Source: Buxus sempervirens
Lineage: Eukaryota > Streptophyta > Magnoliopsida > Buxales > Buxaceae
Length of the DNA: 64,000 nucleotides
NCBI GenBank assembly: GCA_947561395.2
Contig: OX387191.1
Coordinates: forward strand, 38,023,439 to 38,087,438
Direction of reading: 5' to 3'
The notes beneath the pieces were generated by a model. The model searched no databases and was not told where the DNA came from. It saw nothing but the letters and a program-made list of their open reading frames with translations. The position numbers were made by a program, and so were the translations under genes. This document shows, piece after piece, positions 1-12,560 of this stretch. How positions within the stretch are numbered: the stretch's first letter is position 1; every line of letters starts with the position of its first letter.

Positions 1-986
1 CTAGGCCTGTTTGCATCCTTATACTATAAATGTTCAAAGCCAAAGAGAGTCATAAATTACTTTATAAAAATTGAATGCATCTCCCCATATGAAGGCAAAG
101 AAACGAATTATCAAACAAAGTTTATGCTAAACCCACATTTTGTATGAATATTAATAATTTAAAAATAATTTCTGTTTTTTCAGAAATTGTCATTTGAGGA
201 ATGCTTTAATTTCTGACAGAAATATGACAAATTTAAGTGAAAAATGTATTATATAGGGGATGTTCAAATTATAACTTGCCACTTGAGTTCTATGCAAATA
301 CCCATTTAGTTAAAACAAAGTTTTCTAACTGAAATATGACAAAGTTATTCTTTTGCTATGAGCAATTAAGTAAAACCACTCTGTTTTGATGATACAACTA
401 TAAACCATACTCATCATTGCATAGCATAAGTACATCTTTAATGAGTTATATAAGCTTTATATCATATTCCTAGAGCTCAGAATAAGAATGGTTTCTTTTT
501 TCTTTTTTGTTAAATTTGAAACTTTATATCATATTTATAGAGTTCAAAATCAGAAAGGTTTTTTTTTCCATTTAACAAAATAAGAAAGGTTTTTTTTTTC
601 CACTAAAGTTTCCCTTGTATCAATTTATGATCTTTTGTAGTATAATTGCTTGCAAGAAACATCATAAAGAAGCAAAATTTACATATCGCAAAATGAGAAC
701 CAAAAATATTTTCAGTTCTAATATGCATATTTATCAAGTGTGCTGTTGCTTAGTTCCTTTAAAGCCATTAAAAATAAGAAGCAAGAAAATTTTTGTCCAT
801 TAAGCATTTAAAAAGAGAAGGGAAAAGAAAAACATGATTCAAAGGCTTCATTTAATTCCAATTTCAATCCCTTGACTGCAAAATCTGGGAGACATCTTGG
901 ATCTATGCAACAAATTAATGTATATATTTGGATGTCTTATATATAACAGTACAAATATAATTAACTACTCTAAATAGACCTATTTG

Positions 987-1019
<33 letters not shown>

Positions 1020-1508
1020 TATACAACACCATCATAGTTCTCCCATTCACTTTCTATTGCTGTCTATCACATTTTCAACATGCCCATGACAACCTTCAGA
1101 TCCATCTTTAGTAGTCTCTCAACTTGCCCATCTAAGGCTCGTTATCTTTGGAAAACCCATACCACGTTTGTTGCTTCTTAGTATTTCTCCAACTCTTTCC
1201 TCATCGTCCTCAAGTCATAAAAAATCAGATGTTCCAATGGTCCAAAATTTTTTGTTGGTAAAACTATCCAATGCTACAGCTCTTCGTATACAGAATTTTT
1301 CAAAACAAAATGAGTTATAATAGTCACAATAAATGAAATATAATAGTTACCTAATCCAGCCTAGATCTTTTGGGAATCACTCCAATTTCAAATAGCTCAA
1401 ATCAGGTCCCATTAAGCAAGCCAGCCATTTAGAAAGCAAAGTAACATACAAACCATGACAAAGTCATTTTAAAATATTTGTACATGGGAATAGACCTGAA
1501 TATAAAGT

Positions 1509-1547
<39 letters not shown>

Positions 1548-2415
1548 TTATGGATTGAGCTTTATATGCAGTGATGAATTAGTATTGTGGTAGTGTAGTA
1601 GAAATTGATATGGGGCTGCCACTATAGCTATTTCTAATAATTGTTTCTGAAAGCATCGTAGTCATGTTATCCTTAACCACAATTTCTTTCTCACATGGCA
1701 CCTCAAAGATAAACATACTTTAATATCATAATTACCACAACATGAGTCTTCAAAAATTTGATAGACGTTCCATCTCACACTCTAAATTGAGTAGCTCATT
1801 CAAAAGCTCGATAAATATTAATGATTGTTGCCCAAAGGCTTGCTAATAGTTGATTCTCAATTGGCTGTATTTTGAAAATGGTAAAACTATCCAATGCTAC
1901 AGCTCTTCATCATATATTACACCTATGTGGGTATGTCCTTTATGAAAAGTTCAATTACTAGTTTTATATATTTTTTTTCTTTTTGATGGAAGTTACTATT
2001 ATATAAATAAATTTGAAGAAATGAAATTCAGCAGATCAAGTATCAAAGCAGTAGTAGCATAACAAAACACCCCACAACCACACAAGAAAGAGGGTGCATC
2101 ACTACTCAATAACTTCCAAGAATAAAGCTTGTATATTGCTGCTTTTCTAATCGATCTGCTAATTTTTTAGCTGATCTAGGCATGTGTTGGAATAAGATAT
2201 TCAGCATATCAACTCTTTCACGAAAGATATTTCATCATGTTCCCCATTGTCAAAAATGATATCTGGAGAAGTTAGAATTCATATTGGATTTCTGATTCAT
2301 TACATCACTGTCATTGATTTGTAAATATCTGCAGGGACATTAACATTGATATTCACAAAATCTTCTTATTTTGGAATTTCTGGGTTGACTTTGCTCACAT
2401 GATTTTCACATTTAG
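1..2415. other. AT-rich importin-5 intron or upstream sequence, no other gene seen
   Basis: No convincing coding region is visible; the only ORF-like stretch (615-803) is AT-rich and resembles nothing I know. The stretch ends at a clear splice acceptor (TTTAG) before an importin-5 exon, so at least its right part is intron. It holds TA/CA microsatellites at about 988-1018 and an AT run at about 1512-1543. A short phrase about a TCCAATGCTACAGCTCTTC motif occurs twice (near 1268 and 1890), a dispersed direct repeat of unknown meaning. Confidence 0.6.
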
Positions 2416-2594
2416 GGTAAGGATAAAACAGCTGAAGAGAGAAGGATTGCTATTTGTATTTTTGATGATGTTGCAGAGCAATGCCGAGAAGCAGCTCTTA
2501 AGTAAACATCTCAGACTGAAACATACTGTTTAAAGTTGAATATATTCTTTTAATTCATTTATTTTACGTATTGTTGGAACAGATATTATGATAC

Positions 2595-4770
2595 TGTTTA
2601 CACCCTATATAACCGACGAATAAGAGAAAGACACGTGGTGCCTAGGTGGCTTAATTAGGCCACGACATCAAGGCACGTAGGCTTTGAATAGTTGGTTAGG
2701 CCACGTCAGCATGAACACAGAACCAAGAATACAGTTCGAAATGTTTACACCTACCGTAGCCCGGTGGTAGTGTTTTAAGGTCACATACATATTTTGACCG
2801 ATTTGTGTCCTACCACATACGGGTCAAGTGAAACCAATGTTTACACCCGCCGTAACCCGGTGAAATCGGAGTAAACAAGGCTCTAAGTATAATATATATA
2901 TATATATATGTTTATTGGGTAAATGATGGTGACTGATTTTGCCATTAAAGCCATTAAAGGAGTTATCATGGCATGTGCTACTTTATTGGGTTTGAGGAAA
3001 TTTGCTGGACGCTTGATCAACCCCATGATACTTTTATTTGATAAAAGGTATGTTTAGTTGCCTTTTATTTATGAAAATGTGCATTTAACCAATTATGCCT
3101 TTTGGCCGATTACGGCTCATTGAACGTGGAGTGGTTATTCTCTAAAGATGTGGAGAGTGGGGTCCCCCACTTTCTAAAAACGTGGAGTGGTTATATAAGG
3201 TGGGTTCAACTTCCTAAAAGTGGGTTGTTGAGAGACTTTATGGCAAAGTAAATCGGACCTGCAGACATGGGAAAGAGGTTCCTCAAAGATCGTGCAAGAA
3301 TGGGACGTTGAGCAACCGTCAAGGATCGGCTATAAAAGGCCCCAAGTCGAAGAGCTCCAGGACACAATCCACACAACCGCAACCGGTTATTATATTATTT
3401 TGATCATCCGTGATCCTTTATCCCCTCTAACACAGACGGATAAACTAGGACTTCTCTCACTGCTTCCAGTCGCAGTGACATCTTCGACCCCTCTTTACTC
3501 CGACTAACACTAGAATCCTGCCACCGGAGAGTAAGTTGAGGCCGCCCCTGACTCGCAGTTCTGTCTTTACAGAATCCCGAGCAGCCGGTCCCGAGACTCG
3601 CTCTGTTCACACCAGGTGACTTGTGTATTTTCGGGTAAGCAGCAATCCAAGGTGAACCCCCTGAATCGACTTTGTAAGCAGCCGCCCCCTTCCTCCTGCG
3701 CTTATACCCGATTACGGCTATAAGACCAGGACAGGCCGGTCCTGCGAGCCCTGTCGGTTTTCTTTTGTACTTTTTGTTTCCATTTTGAGCTCTTCGACTT
3801 GGGAAGTTGAGCAATCGGGTATAAGCGGTTATAAAAGGTATCACGGATGATCAAAATAATCCGTGAACAACCGCCATGAAGTTGAACATATAAATATACC
3901 CGGTTTTATTTTGCTCATCTTCATGGCGGAAGTTGAACAACCGCCATGAAGATCGTGCGAGAGTAGGAAGTTGAGCAACCGTTAAGGAGCGGCTATAAAA
4001 GGCCTCAATTCGAAGAGCTCGAGGACACAATCCACACAACCGCAACCGGTTATTATATTATTTTGATCATCCGTGATCCTTTATCCCCTCTAACACAGAT
4101 GGATAAACTAGGACTTCTCTCACTGCTTCCAGTCGCAGTGACATCTTCGACCCCTCTTTACTCCGATTAACACCAGAATCCTGCCACCGGAGAGTAAGTT
4201 GAGGCCGCCCCTGACTCGCAGTTCTGTCTTTACAGAATCCCGAGCAGCCGGTCCCGAGACTCGCTCTGTTCACGCCAGGTGACTTGTGTATTTTCGGGTA
4301 AGCAGCAATCCAAGGTGAACCCCCTGAATCGACTTTGTAAGCAGCCGCCCCCTTCCTCCTGCGCTTATACCCGATTACGGCTATAAGACCAGGACAGGCC
4401 GGTCCTGCGAGCCCTGTCGGTTTTCTTTTGTACTTTTTGTTTCCATTTTGAGGATTATCTGTTGTCGCTTTCGGCTATTTGGCCGATTTTATAATAAAGG
4501 GATTTGTGTGCCGTTAGTTGCTTTTGCTTTCAAACACTTACAAGAACCCGAAACGAAGACCGAACCCCTAGTCTTCATACCATCGCCTGACCGATTTTAT
4601 TACAGGTGACTTGCAGTACGACTGAACCGATCCCGGTTCAGATTCGGAACAGGTGCCCGGGGTCAGGAATCGACTCGAAAATCATTGTATCAAACGATAC
4701 TGGCACGCCCGCGTAGAGACACATCATCACCACAGACACGTGTCCACACCGGCCCATTTTTGGAGCAACA
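2595..4770 (+). repeat. 5' LTR, enlarged by an internal duplication
   Basis: The 5' LTR is 2176 bp against 1506 bp for the 3' LTR. The extra 670 bp comes from a second copy of the promoter/leader part (about 3357-3789 repeated at 4019-4452), separated by a linker (3790-4011) that contains inverted scraps of the same LTR. TATA-like boxes occur at about 3331 (TATAAAAGG), 3831 and 3994, so this LTR carries duplicated promoter cores. Confidence 0.85.
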
Positions 4771-4800
4771 TCCCTTTTTGGCACGCCCGGTGGGACCATT
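4771..4800 (+). other. primer-binding-site-like stretch
   Basis: Directly after the LTR, TGGCACGCCCGGTGGGAC begins with the TGG expected opposite a tRNA 3' CCA end. I cannot assign the tRNA with confidence. Confidence 0.5.
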
Positions 4801-4818
4801 AGTCTTTGAAAGAGCACT

Positions 4819-5104
4819 AATGGCGGCAAGAAGAAGTACTCGGCATGCTGAAAATACAGCGCCAGAGGAACTTGCCGAATCTCAGATAAACCCTCTCTAT
4901 GTTTCAGAAGTTCCTGAAGAAGGACCTTCAAGTTCTCAGCCGGATCTAAATGAACGGCTGATTCAGGCCATACAAGGTCTTAGCCACCATTCGGGGCTAA
5001 GACCCTATATTGGCAGAATATTTCATATTATCTTGTTTGCCATAACATTCGGGGGGCAAGACAAGGTAAACTGTGGCCATTCGGCCAGTTTACAAGTCAC
5101 GTAA
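4819..5104 (+). pseudogene. gag-N-terminus-like reading frame
   Basis: A short open frame beginning MAARRSTRHAEN lies where gag should start in a gypsy element, a few dozen bases after the primer-binding site. It is acidic and serine/glutamate rich, with no nucleocapsid zinc knuckle or capsid block. It is best read as the remnant N-terminus of gag in a non-autonomous element. Confidence 0.4.
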
Positions 5105-5205
5105 CGTCTAGATGTTACGTAAATCGGTTGTAAACAAACGACCGATTTACGTAATGCAAGCGGCCATGATTACTTAAAAAATTTAAAAATAGTCATTGGC
5201 TGCAT

Positions 5206-5710
5206 GTATTATTAAAGAAAAAGGTATTTTCGACCGATTACGGGTCGTTAAAGTTACTTCATTTGATAAAAGGAATTTCAAAGGACTTTTATTTAAGAAA
5301 AAATACCTTTGGCCGTAATGATTACGACCCATTAAAGCTATTTTATTTGTTAAGAGGTGTGTCTGGTACCTTTTATTTAAGAAAAAGGCCATTTGATAAA
5401 AGTTATTTCAACGGCCTTTTAAAAAAATATATATATAGACCTTTTTTGCCGTAATGATTACGGGCCATTAAAGCTATTTTATTTGTTAAGAGGTGTGTGT
5501 GATGCCTTTTATTTAAGAAAAAGGTACTTTCAGCCGATTACGGTCGTTAAAGCTCCTTTATTTGATAAAAGGTATTTTAATTGCCTTTTATTTAAGAAAA
5601 AATACTTTTGGCCGTAATGATTACGAGCCATTAAAGTTATTTTATTTGACAAAAGGTGTTTTAGCTGCCTTTTATTTAAGAAAAAGATTTTTGGGCCGAT
5701 TTCTAAGTTA
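5206..5710 (+). repeat. tandem ~110-bp repeats inside the LTR element
   Basis: About five diverged units share the elements GGCCGATTACGG, CATTAAAGCTATTTTATTTG, TAAAAGGTATTT and CTTTTATTTAAGAAAAA. Similar scraps recur at 2920-3120 and 7300-7760. They encode nothing recognisable. Confidence 0.7.
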
Positions 5711-5756
5711 TTAAAAGAAACTTACGGCCAATTCCATGGGTTTTGTGTGTCGGCTA

Positions 5757-6370
5757 CCCTTTAAAATTTTGACCGACTCTCATCTTATCACCTATGGCTA
5801 TGGGTTAAGTGAGACCCCTCATAGGGTTGGTCTCATGACAAATATATACTTTCTCATCACGTCTCACTGCAGCAACGTAATACACCCGCCGTAGCCCGGC
5901 GATTGAATTGAAATATTATGTAGCTACAGGTGTTCCTCAATTTTTGGAATTGGGGTTTGTTAAGAAACCCACCACTACGTGGGAGGTTAGCCACAAGGAA
6001 GAACTCACTAAAAGAACCTGGGAAGTGGGGTCTCCCACTTTCTAAAAACATGGGGGGTTTATGTAAGGTGGGGTTCAACTTCCTAAGAGTGGATCGTCAA
6101 TTTCTACAGATTCTACATCAAATAGCCACCACTAAAGTGGCTGTCATCCATATCGACATAGAATTGGGGGAAGGACCTCGGAGGACAAGCCCCAATCCTC
6201 TTAGCAATCACCGAATTAGAAGTCTTCACATCCACAGGTGGCCGACTCATATCTGAACCGCAACCCGTCTGGTTTTGCATACGAACGGCGCCGAGGTCAA
6301 AAGTTTCCGCCTTCTTTGTATCAGCACCGATGTTAGCACGCCCGCGCACTCACACATCCCGGTGCCGAGC
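5757..6370 (+). repeat. diverged internal relic of the element's own 3' end and LTR
   Basis: The 5795-5880 stretch resembles the sequence just before the 3' LTR (GAGACCC-TCATAGGG, TCATCACGTC, ACTGCAGC-ACGTAAT at 7965-8040). It is followed by LTR-like blocks: CACCCGCCGTAGCCCGGCG, GTGGGGTCTCCCACTTTCT and TTCAACTTCCTAAGAGTG, matching LTR positions around 2848, 3160 and 3210. Near 6335 a GCACGCCCGCG block matches the LTR end. It looks like an older LTR fused into the internal region. Confidence 0.6.
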
Positions 6371-8040
6371 AGGAAATTATGGCAACAGACCCATAGCATT
6401 GAAGAGGATGAGGTGTATAAGGATGATCAGACCGATTTCAAAAAAGTCAAAAGTCCACAGCATGCATTAATTGCTGTGTCGGCATTTACTTTTTCATTTG
6501 CGCCATGAATTCGTTGTTCTCATGATTACATCTCTTGATGACACGTAGCCATCACTTTATATCAAGTGGCCATGATTTGATAAGATCAAGATAAAAGCAT
6601 GCCTTTTTTGCCGTAATACTGAAGTAATTAAAAAATGGTCATCTGGCCATTTATTACTTAGAAAAGAAGGAACTGAAAAGGTCCTTAAACTACCATTGGA
6701 TCGGTCAACACCTAATTGACCGGGACTTTATTACTGGTATAAGGTTTGCTACTTGGATTATGATCTTCATTTGCTCAATCATGATATCACTAGACGAAGT
6801 GCCGATTATTACGGCCAATTGTGTGCTCTTACAAGTCCCATGATGAAAATTTCCATTCGTGGACCAAAGGCAGAATTCCATGATGGCAGCAGCTTCAACC
6901 GGCATACCGATGGAAATAACCACTTGGAGTAAAACCAGAAGGACGCTTGGTGACACATGAGCATTTGAACCTAAGTATCCCGATTGCCTCCATAATCTTG
7001 AGTACTCCAGACTTATTCACGAATCGATTTTGTAGGACAGGAAGATCGTAGGTCCTATTTGGAGTGCCGAACCACTCGGAGTCCCAATTTTGCAAGACAA
7101 GAACCTTCCTGGTCCTACTGGGAAGCGACTCAGTACTTGGTGTTGAGATGTTCTTGGTAATCTTCATGCAATGATTTCCAGGATTCGGGAATTCAGGCAA
7201 AGGGTTGCATCATGGTCAAATGACCATCAAAAGGATTCATGGCCTCTCACGGCCATGATTTGTTACGAAAGTTTCATGGCCAAGTGGCCATGATCCATCA
7301 AAACAATTCATGATTGGGGGGCAAAACGGTCATCTTATTTGCAAATCGGCTGCATATTTTGTTTAAAAACGCTCCTTTTCGGCCGTAATCACTCAAACAG
7401 TAAAATCGGCCGCATGATTTCTTTAAAAAAAAAAAAAAAAAAAAGATACGCTTTTTCGGCCGTCATTATATAAATAATGAAAGAATGGTCATGGCCGCGT
7501 GTTTTCATTTTCGGCTTAAAAAGCACCATGATTATGCAAATAATTACAAAATGGTCATTTGACCATAATTGTTTAAAGTAAAAGCGGCCGACTTCACGTA
7601 CAATACAAAAAGTCAATCGGCCACGAAAAAAGAAGAGACCGAAATGTGTTCTTTTTACAAAAAGGTCACCTGGCCACTTCTATTTAAAGAAGAGTGATTT
7701 AGTCACTTTTTATGAGAAAGAGAAAAAAAAAAGTGTTCAGGCCACTTTCAGCCTCTTTTTCCAGAAAATCATGGCCATTCATCTTTATTGGGTAAATCAA
7801 ACTTTTACCCATTTTAGCCAAATTCATGGCCATTCACGATTAACGAAATCATGGCCATTGGAATCGCTATTTTGGCACAAAGCTTAGGACCGATTCCATA
7901 TGGTCACATTTTTTCAAAAAACAAGAAATTTTTGGCCGAATCTTGTCTTATCTACGGGCCAAATGAGACCCATCATAGGGCTGGTCTCATGACAACTGTA
8001 TTTTTACTTCCTCATCACGTCTTACTGCAGCGACGTAATG

Positions 8041-8057
8041 AGAAAGTAGGGGGGCAA
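8041..8057 (+). other. polypurine tract
   Basis: AGAAAGTAGGGGGGCAA abuts the start of the 3' LTR, the expected place of the plus-strand priming site. Confidence 0.7.
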
Positions 8058-9563
8058 TGTTTACACCCTATATAACCGACGAATAAGAGAAAGACACGTG
8101 GTGCCTAGGTGGCTTAATTAGGCCACGACATCAAGGCACGTAGGCTTTGAATAGTTGGTTAGGCCACGTCAGCATGAACACAGAACCAAGAATACAGTTC
8201 GAAATGTTTACACCTACCGTAGCCCGGTGGTAGTGTTTTAAGGTCACATACATATTTTGACCGATTTGTGTCCTACCACATACAGGTCAAGTGAAACCAA
8301 TGTTTACACCCGCCGTAACCCGGTGAAATCGGAGTAAACAAGGCTCTAAGTATAATATATATATATATATGTTTATTGGGTAAATGATGGTGACTGATTT
8401 TGCCATTAAAGCCATTAAAGGAGTTATCATGGCATGTGCTACTTTATTGGGTTTGAGGAAATTTGCTGGACGCTTGATCAACCCCATGATACTTTTATTT
8501 GATAAAAGGTATGTTTAGTTGCCTTTTATTTATGAAAATGTGCATTTAACCAATTATGCCTTTTGGCCGATTACGGCTCATTGAACGTGGAGTGGTTATT
8601 CTCTAAAGATGTGGAGAGTGGGGTCCCCCACTTTCTAAAAACGTGGAGTGGTTATATAAGGTGGGTTCAACTTCCTAAAAGTGGGTTGTTGAGAGACTTT
8701 ATGGCAAAGTAAATCGGACCTGCAGACATGGGAAAGAGGTTCCTCAAAGATCGTGCAAGAATGGGACGTTGAGCAACCGTCAAGGATCGGCTATAAAAGG
8801 CCCCAAGTCGAAGAGCTCCAGGACACAATCCACACAACCGAAACCGGTTATTATATTATTTTGATCATCCGTGATCCTTTATCCCCTCTAACACAGACGG
8901 ATAAACTAGGACTTCTCTCACTGCTTCCAGTTGCAGTGACATCTTCGACCCCTCTTTACTCCGACTAACACTAGAATCCTGCCACCGGAGAGTAAGTTGA
9001 GGCCGCCCCTGACTCGCAGTTCTGTCTTTACAGAATCCCGAGCAGCCGGTCCCGAGACTCGCTCTGTTCACACCAGGTGACTTGTGTATTTTCGGGTAAG
9101 CAGCAATCCAAGGTGAACCCCCTGAATCGACTTTGTAAGCAGCCGCCCCCTTCCTCCTGCGCTTATACCCGATTACGGCTATAAGACCAGGACAGGCCGG
9201 TCCGCCCTGTCGGTTTTCTTTTGTACTTTTTGTTTCCATTTTGAGGATTATCTGTTGTCGCTTTCGGCTATTTGGCCGATTTTATAATAAAGGGATTTGT
9301 GTGCCGTTAGTTGCTTTTGCTTTCAAACACTTACAAGAACCCGAAACGAAGACCGAACCCCTAGTCTTCATACCATCGCCTGACCGATTTTATTACAGGT
9401 GACTTGCAGTACGACTGAACCGATCCCGGTTCAGATTCGGAACAGGTGCCCGGGGTCAGGAATCGACTCGAAAATCATTGTATCAAACGATACTGGCACG
9501 CCCGCGTAGAGACACATCATCACCACAGACACGTGTCCACACCGGCCCATTTTTGGAGCAACA
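8058..9563 (+). repeat. 3' LTR of the importin-5 insertion
   Basis: This LTR is 1506 bp, from TGTTTACACC to GGAGCAACA, with one TATA-like box (CTATAAAAGG, 8791-8800). It lacks the internal duplication of the 5' LTR and otherwise is almost identical to it. Confidence 0.9.
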
Positions 9564-9994
9564 GATACATATCTTCCTTTCCTACTTGAAGCCTGCAATG
9601 ATGAGAACCCAGATGTTCGACAGGTTTGCACCCTAAACAAGTCCTCGGTGATGCTTCTAGCTCATTTTTTTTTGCATCTCAATTAGGCCAGTTGTTTTTT
9701 TTACCTTCAGGCAGCAGTTTATGGAGTTGGTGTCTGTGCAGATTTTGGTGGATCTGTGTTCAAACCTGTTGTTGGAGGTTTGTTCTGCTTGCACATGTTC
9801 AAAAGCAATTTTTTTTTCTACTGTTTCTGAATGACACCTTTGTTTGGCTTCCTACAGAGGCTCTTTCCAGGATAAATCTTGTGATTTGGCATCCTAACGC
9901 TCTCCATTCAGATAATGTAATGGCATATGACAATGCTGTTTCAGCCCTTGGGAAAATATGTCAGTTCCATCGTGACAGTATAGATGCAACTCAG

Positions 9995-11776
9995 GTACTT
10001 AAATTGCTCTCTCTGTTATATTTACGCTGAAAAATGGAAAAAGAAGAATGAATTTAAAAAGGAGAAAGAAATTAATTGTCATTGTTTTATTACTGATGCA
10101 ATAATCGTATGGAAATTCTTCCATTAAGTCGCTGCATTATCATTGTTGTTGGTTTCTTGTCTTCTAATTGTAGAACTTCCAATTTCTTGAACTTCTTAGA
10201 CTCCCAGCTTCTAGGTACAACCCCCAAAACTCCTTATTTGTCACCTATTTGTTCCTTTGCCTTCTGATCTCTAATTAGGTGGATTCATGTTAATCCCTCG
10301 ATAATTTCCATCTCTCATATCTTTTCTGAAGTTCAATGAAAAGCAGTGGTTTCAAGAAAATGGCCTAAATTCTTCAATACAGCTCTCTTCCACCATCCCC
10401 CCAAACCAAAATAAAACAATACTAAACCCACTCCCACCACCTCCTCTCCCGGGGATTCTTTGCATTTCTTTGGATTCTTCTAGGATCCATTTAAGGTAGC
10501 TAAAATTAATATGCTCTGATATGAAGTCACGGTCAAATTTTTGTATTGTTTTTTAGCTTATAAATGGTTGGGGCCATTTAAGATCACTGAAATATCACAT
10601 TTATACCTGTTCATTAGCAGATTTTGAGCTTATGATTGCTTTTTTTTACAGTTGTTTCTATAGCTTGATTGATGTAAAGTTGTGCTATAATCTTTCTAAC
10701 AAGTGATGTATCAGTCACCCTTTATTGTCAAGTCTCTATATCCTAACTGTGTGCACCCAATTTTTCTTGGAACAGCTGGCCCAGATCAGTGCAATTCGAT
10801 GTCAATTTAGGCATGTCTGACGACCACTTTTCTCAAAGACGGGGCCTCTGTTCTCACCTTGGTTTGCATGCCCATATATGTCAGTTTGGGGTCTGCATTT
10901 TGCCAAATTTATGATGCGAAATTAGGAAGCTTATGCTACCAATATGGGGAGTAGCCAAATCTAAAAATTAATGATTATACTCACACCCAACACCTGCATT
11001 CGAGTCTGTAATATTGATTGTTCCTTGTCCAGGTGGAGAAAAATTTATTGAATTCATCCGAGTCACAATCTTAGAGTTCACAGATGATTAATGTGCTATT
11101 ATTTCTGAGCCTGCTTGGAGACTTGTTGCTACTTCTTTGTTAGAGATAATTGTTTTCATGTTGGAGGGTGAGTCACACTTTTATCTGAGTCTAAATGTGG
11201 TACCGTAAGAGCATATTAGTAATCTTCTCCAATATTGCAGGGCTAGGGTTATAACTGGAGTCTGGGCATACAACATAAGTTGTATCTATACTTTTTTTTT
11301 TTTTGTAATGAACAATCCTGCAGAATATTATAATTAAGAAATTAAAGCTAACTTTGTAATTGTGATGTGAGATGTCCCTATCCCATTTCAAGCTTTCAAC
11401 TTACATAAGACTTACATAGGGTCCTGTGGAAGAGAGATACTAGTGGCTGCATAAGTTGTAATCCTATTGTTGTTATCCTCTTCTTTCTGAATAGTGGATT
11501 CTTCTCTCCCCACGGATGTAGGCACAACAACGCTGAACCATGTAAATCTGTCTGCATGGTTTTCTCGATCTTTCTTTGTCATAACAATGGTTTAAATATT
11601 TACTCTTAAAAAAACCAATGGTTTAAATATCTTCAACAGTTCATTTACCACGTCTTTCACTACCGTGCTGTCTGTCTATATTGTTGCAGATTTTATGTTC
11701 AGCAGCTCAAAAGATGTTTGAAAGTTACTGCAGTTTTTGTGTCCCTTTGCGACTTAATTCTTATGTTGTTTGACAG
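9995..11776 (+). other. long importin-5 intron
   Basis: This intron lies between two importin-5 exons, with donor GTACTT and acceptor TTTGACAG. I see no nested gene or clear transposon in it. Confidence 0.75.
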
Positions 11777-12560
11777 GTTGTTCCAGCATGGTTAAGCTGT
11801 TGGCCAATAAAAAGTGATTTGATAGAGGCTAAAGTTGTGCATGAACAGCTTTGTTCAATGGTGGAATGGTAGGGCCTTCAACTCTTACTATCTTGAGCAT
11901 GTGTGAGAATCTTCTTGTTTTAATCATGATCCGGTCTATCCCCATCATTTTGTCTTCTTTATTATGCTTTATACTGTTTTCCTGTACACTGAAATGAAGT
12001 CATAGTATTATGTATATTTACAGGTCAGACAGGGATCTTTTAGGCCTCAATAATCAATATCTTTCCAAAAATTGTTACTGTCTTTGCTGAGGTAAATTCT
12101 CAATCTGAATCTATGGACAGTATTGACTTCTCTTTCGAAGTGTTACTGGTGGGGCCATATGATATTGTGTTGGAAAATGATTTAGTCAAACGTAGCTTAA
12201 TCACCTGTTCAATTAAGCCTTTGTTTGGGATATAACCTCTTGTTTTGATGAAGTATTCCCTCCACAATAGGGAGTCTGAATACGAATGGATTAATTCCCC
12301 ACTGATCTTTAATTCATGTGTGTTCTCTTATTTTTTTATGATTGTATATAGCATCATTGTGGTCTTAACATGTTTCAATACTCTGTGAAATGTAGATTCT
12401 ATTGGCAGGGAAGGATCTGGCAACAGAGCGAACTGCCAGCAGAATAATTAATCTGTTAAGGCAGCTTCAACAGACATTGCCACCATCAACCTTAGCATCA
12501 ACCTGGTCATCATTGCAGCCCCAGCAGCAGCTTGCATTGCAGTCGATCCTATTGTCATAG

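Larger units (their letters stand above)
2595..9563 (+). mobile_element. young non-autonomous LTR retrotransposon inserted in an importin-5 exon
   Basis: The element starts TGTTTACACC and ends GGAGCAACA, with a perfect 5-bp target duplication GATAC at 2590-2594 and 9564-9568. The LTRs are 2595-4770 and 8058-9563. The internal part (4771-8057) starts with a primer-binding-site-like stretch, then a short gag-N-terminus-like reading frame, then repeat-rich DNA; I see no protease, reverse transcriptase or integrase. It is therefore a LARD-like derivative that needs a partner for movement. By eye the shared LTR parts differ at only about four bases and one small indel, so the insertion is recent, probably well under a million years at usual plant rates. 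The superfamily is probably Ty3/gypsy from the general style, but no pol domain confirms this. Confidence 0.88.
2416..12560 (+). pseudogene. IPO5: importin-5 (karyopherin beta-3) 3' half, interrupted by an LTR element
   Basis: Importin-5 is a HEAT-repeat nuclear import receptor that carries cargo such as ribosomal proteins through the nuclear pore under Ran control. I place the visible exons at 2416-2501, 2583-2594 continued at 9569-9623, 9711-9777, 9858-9994, 11777-11868, 12024-12091 and 12396-12560, all with GT..AG borders and matching phases. They encode the C-terminal third of the plant protein, with blocks such as ERRIAICIFDDVAEQC, AMAYDNAVSA-like (here VMAYDNAVSALGKICQFHRD), KVVHEQLCSMVE and INLLRQLQQTLPP, ending in LALQSILLS and a TAG stop. 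The 5' exons lie outside the window. Two lesions make it a pseudogene: a 7-kb LTR retrotransposon sits inside the second visible exon, and the 12024-12091 exon has one extra T near 12061-12064 that shifts the frame in the conserved YLPKI block. Tryptophans at normally Arg or Leu positions (VIWHP, SCWPI, MVEW) also suggest relaxed selection. A sequencing error could explain the single T, but not the insertion. Confidence 0.9.

Noticed and set aside
3404-4273. Conserved minus-strand ORF present in three copies (3404-3844, 4067-4273, 8865-9239)
   Set aside because: Repetition comes from the LTR duplication. The frame lies antisense to the LTR leader and has no domain.
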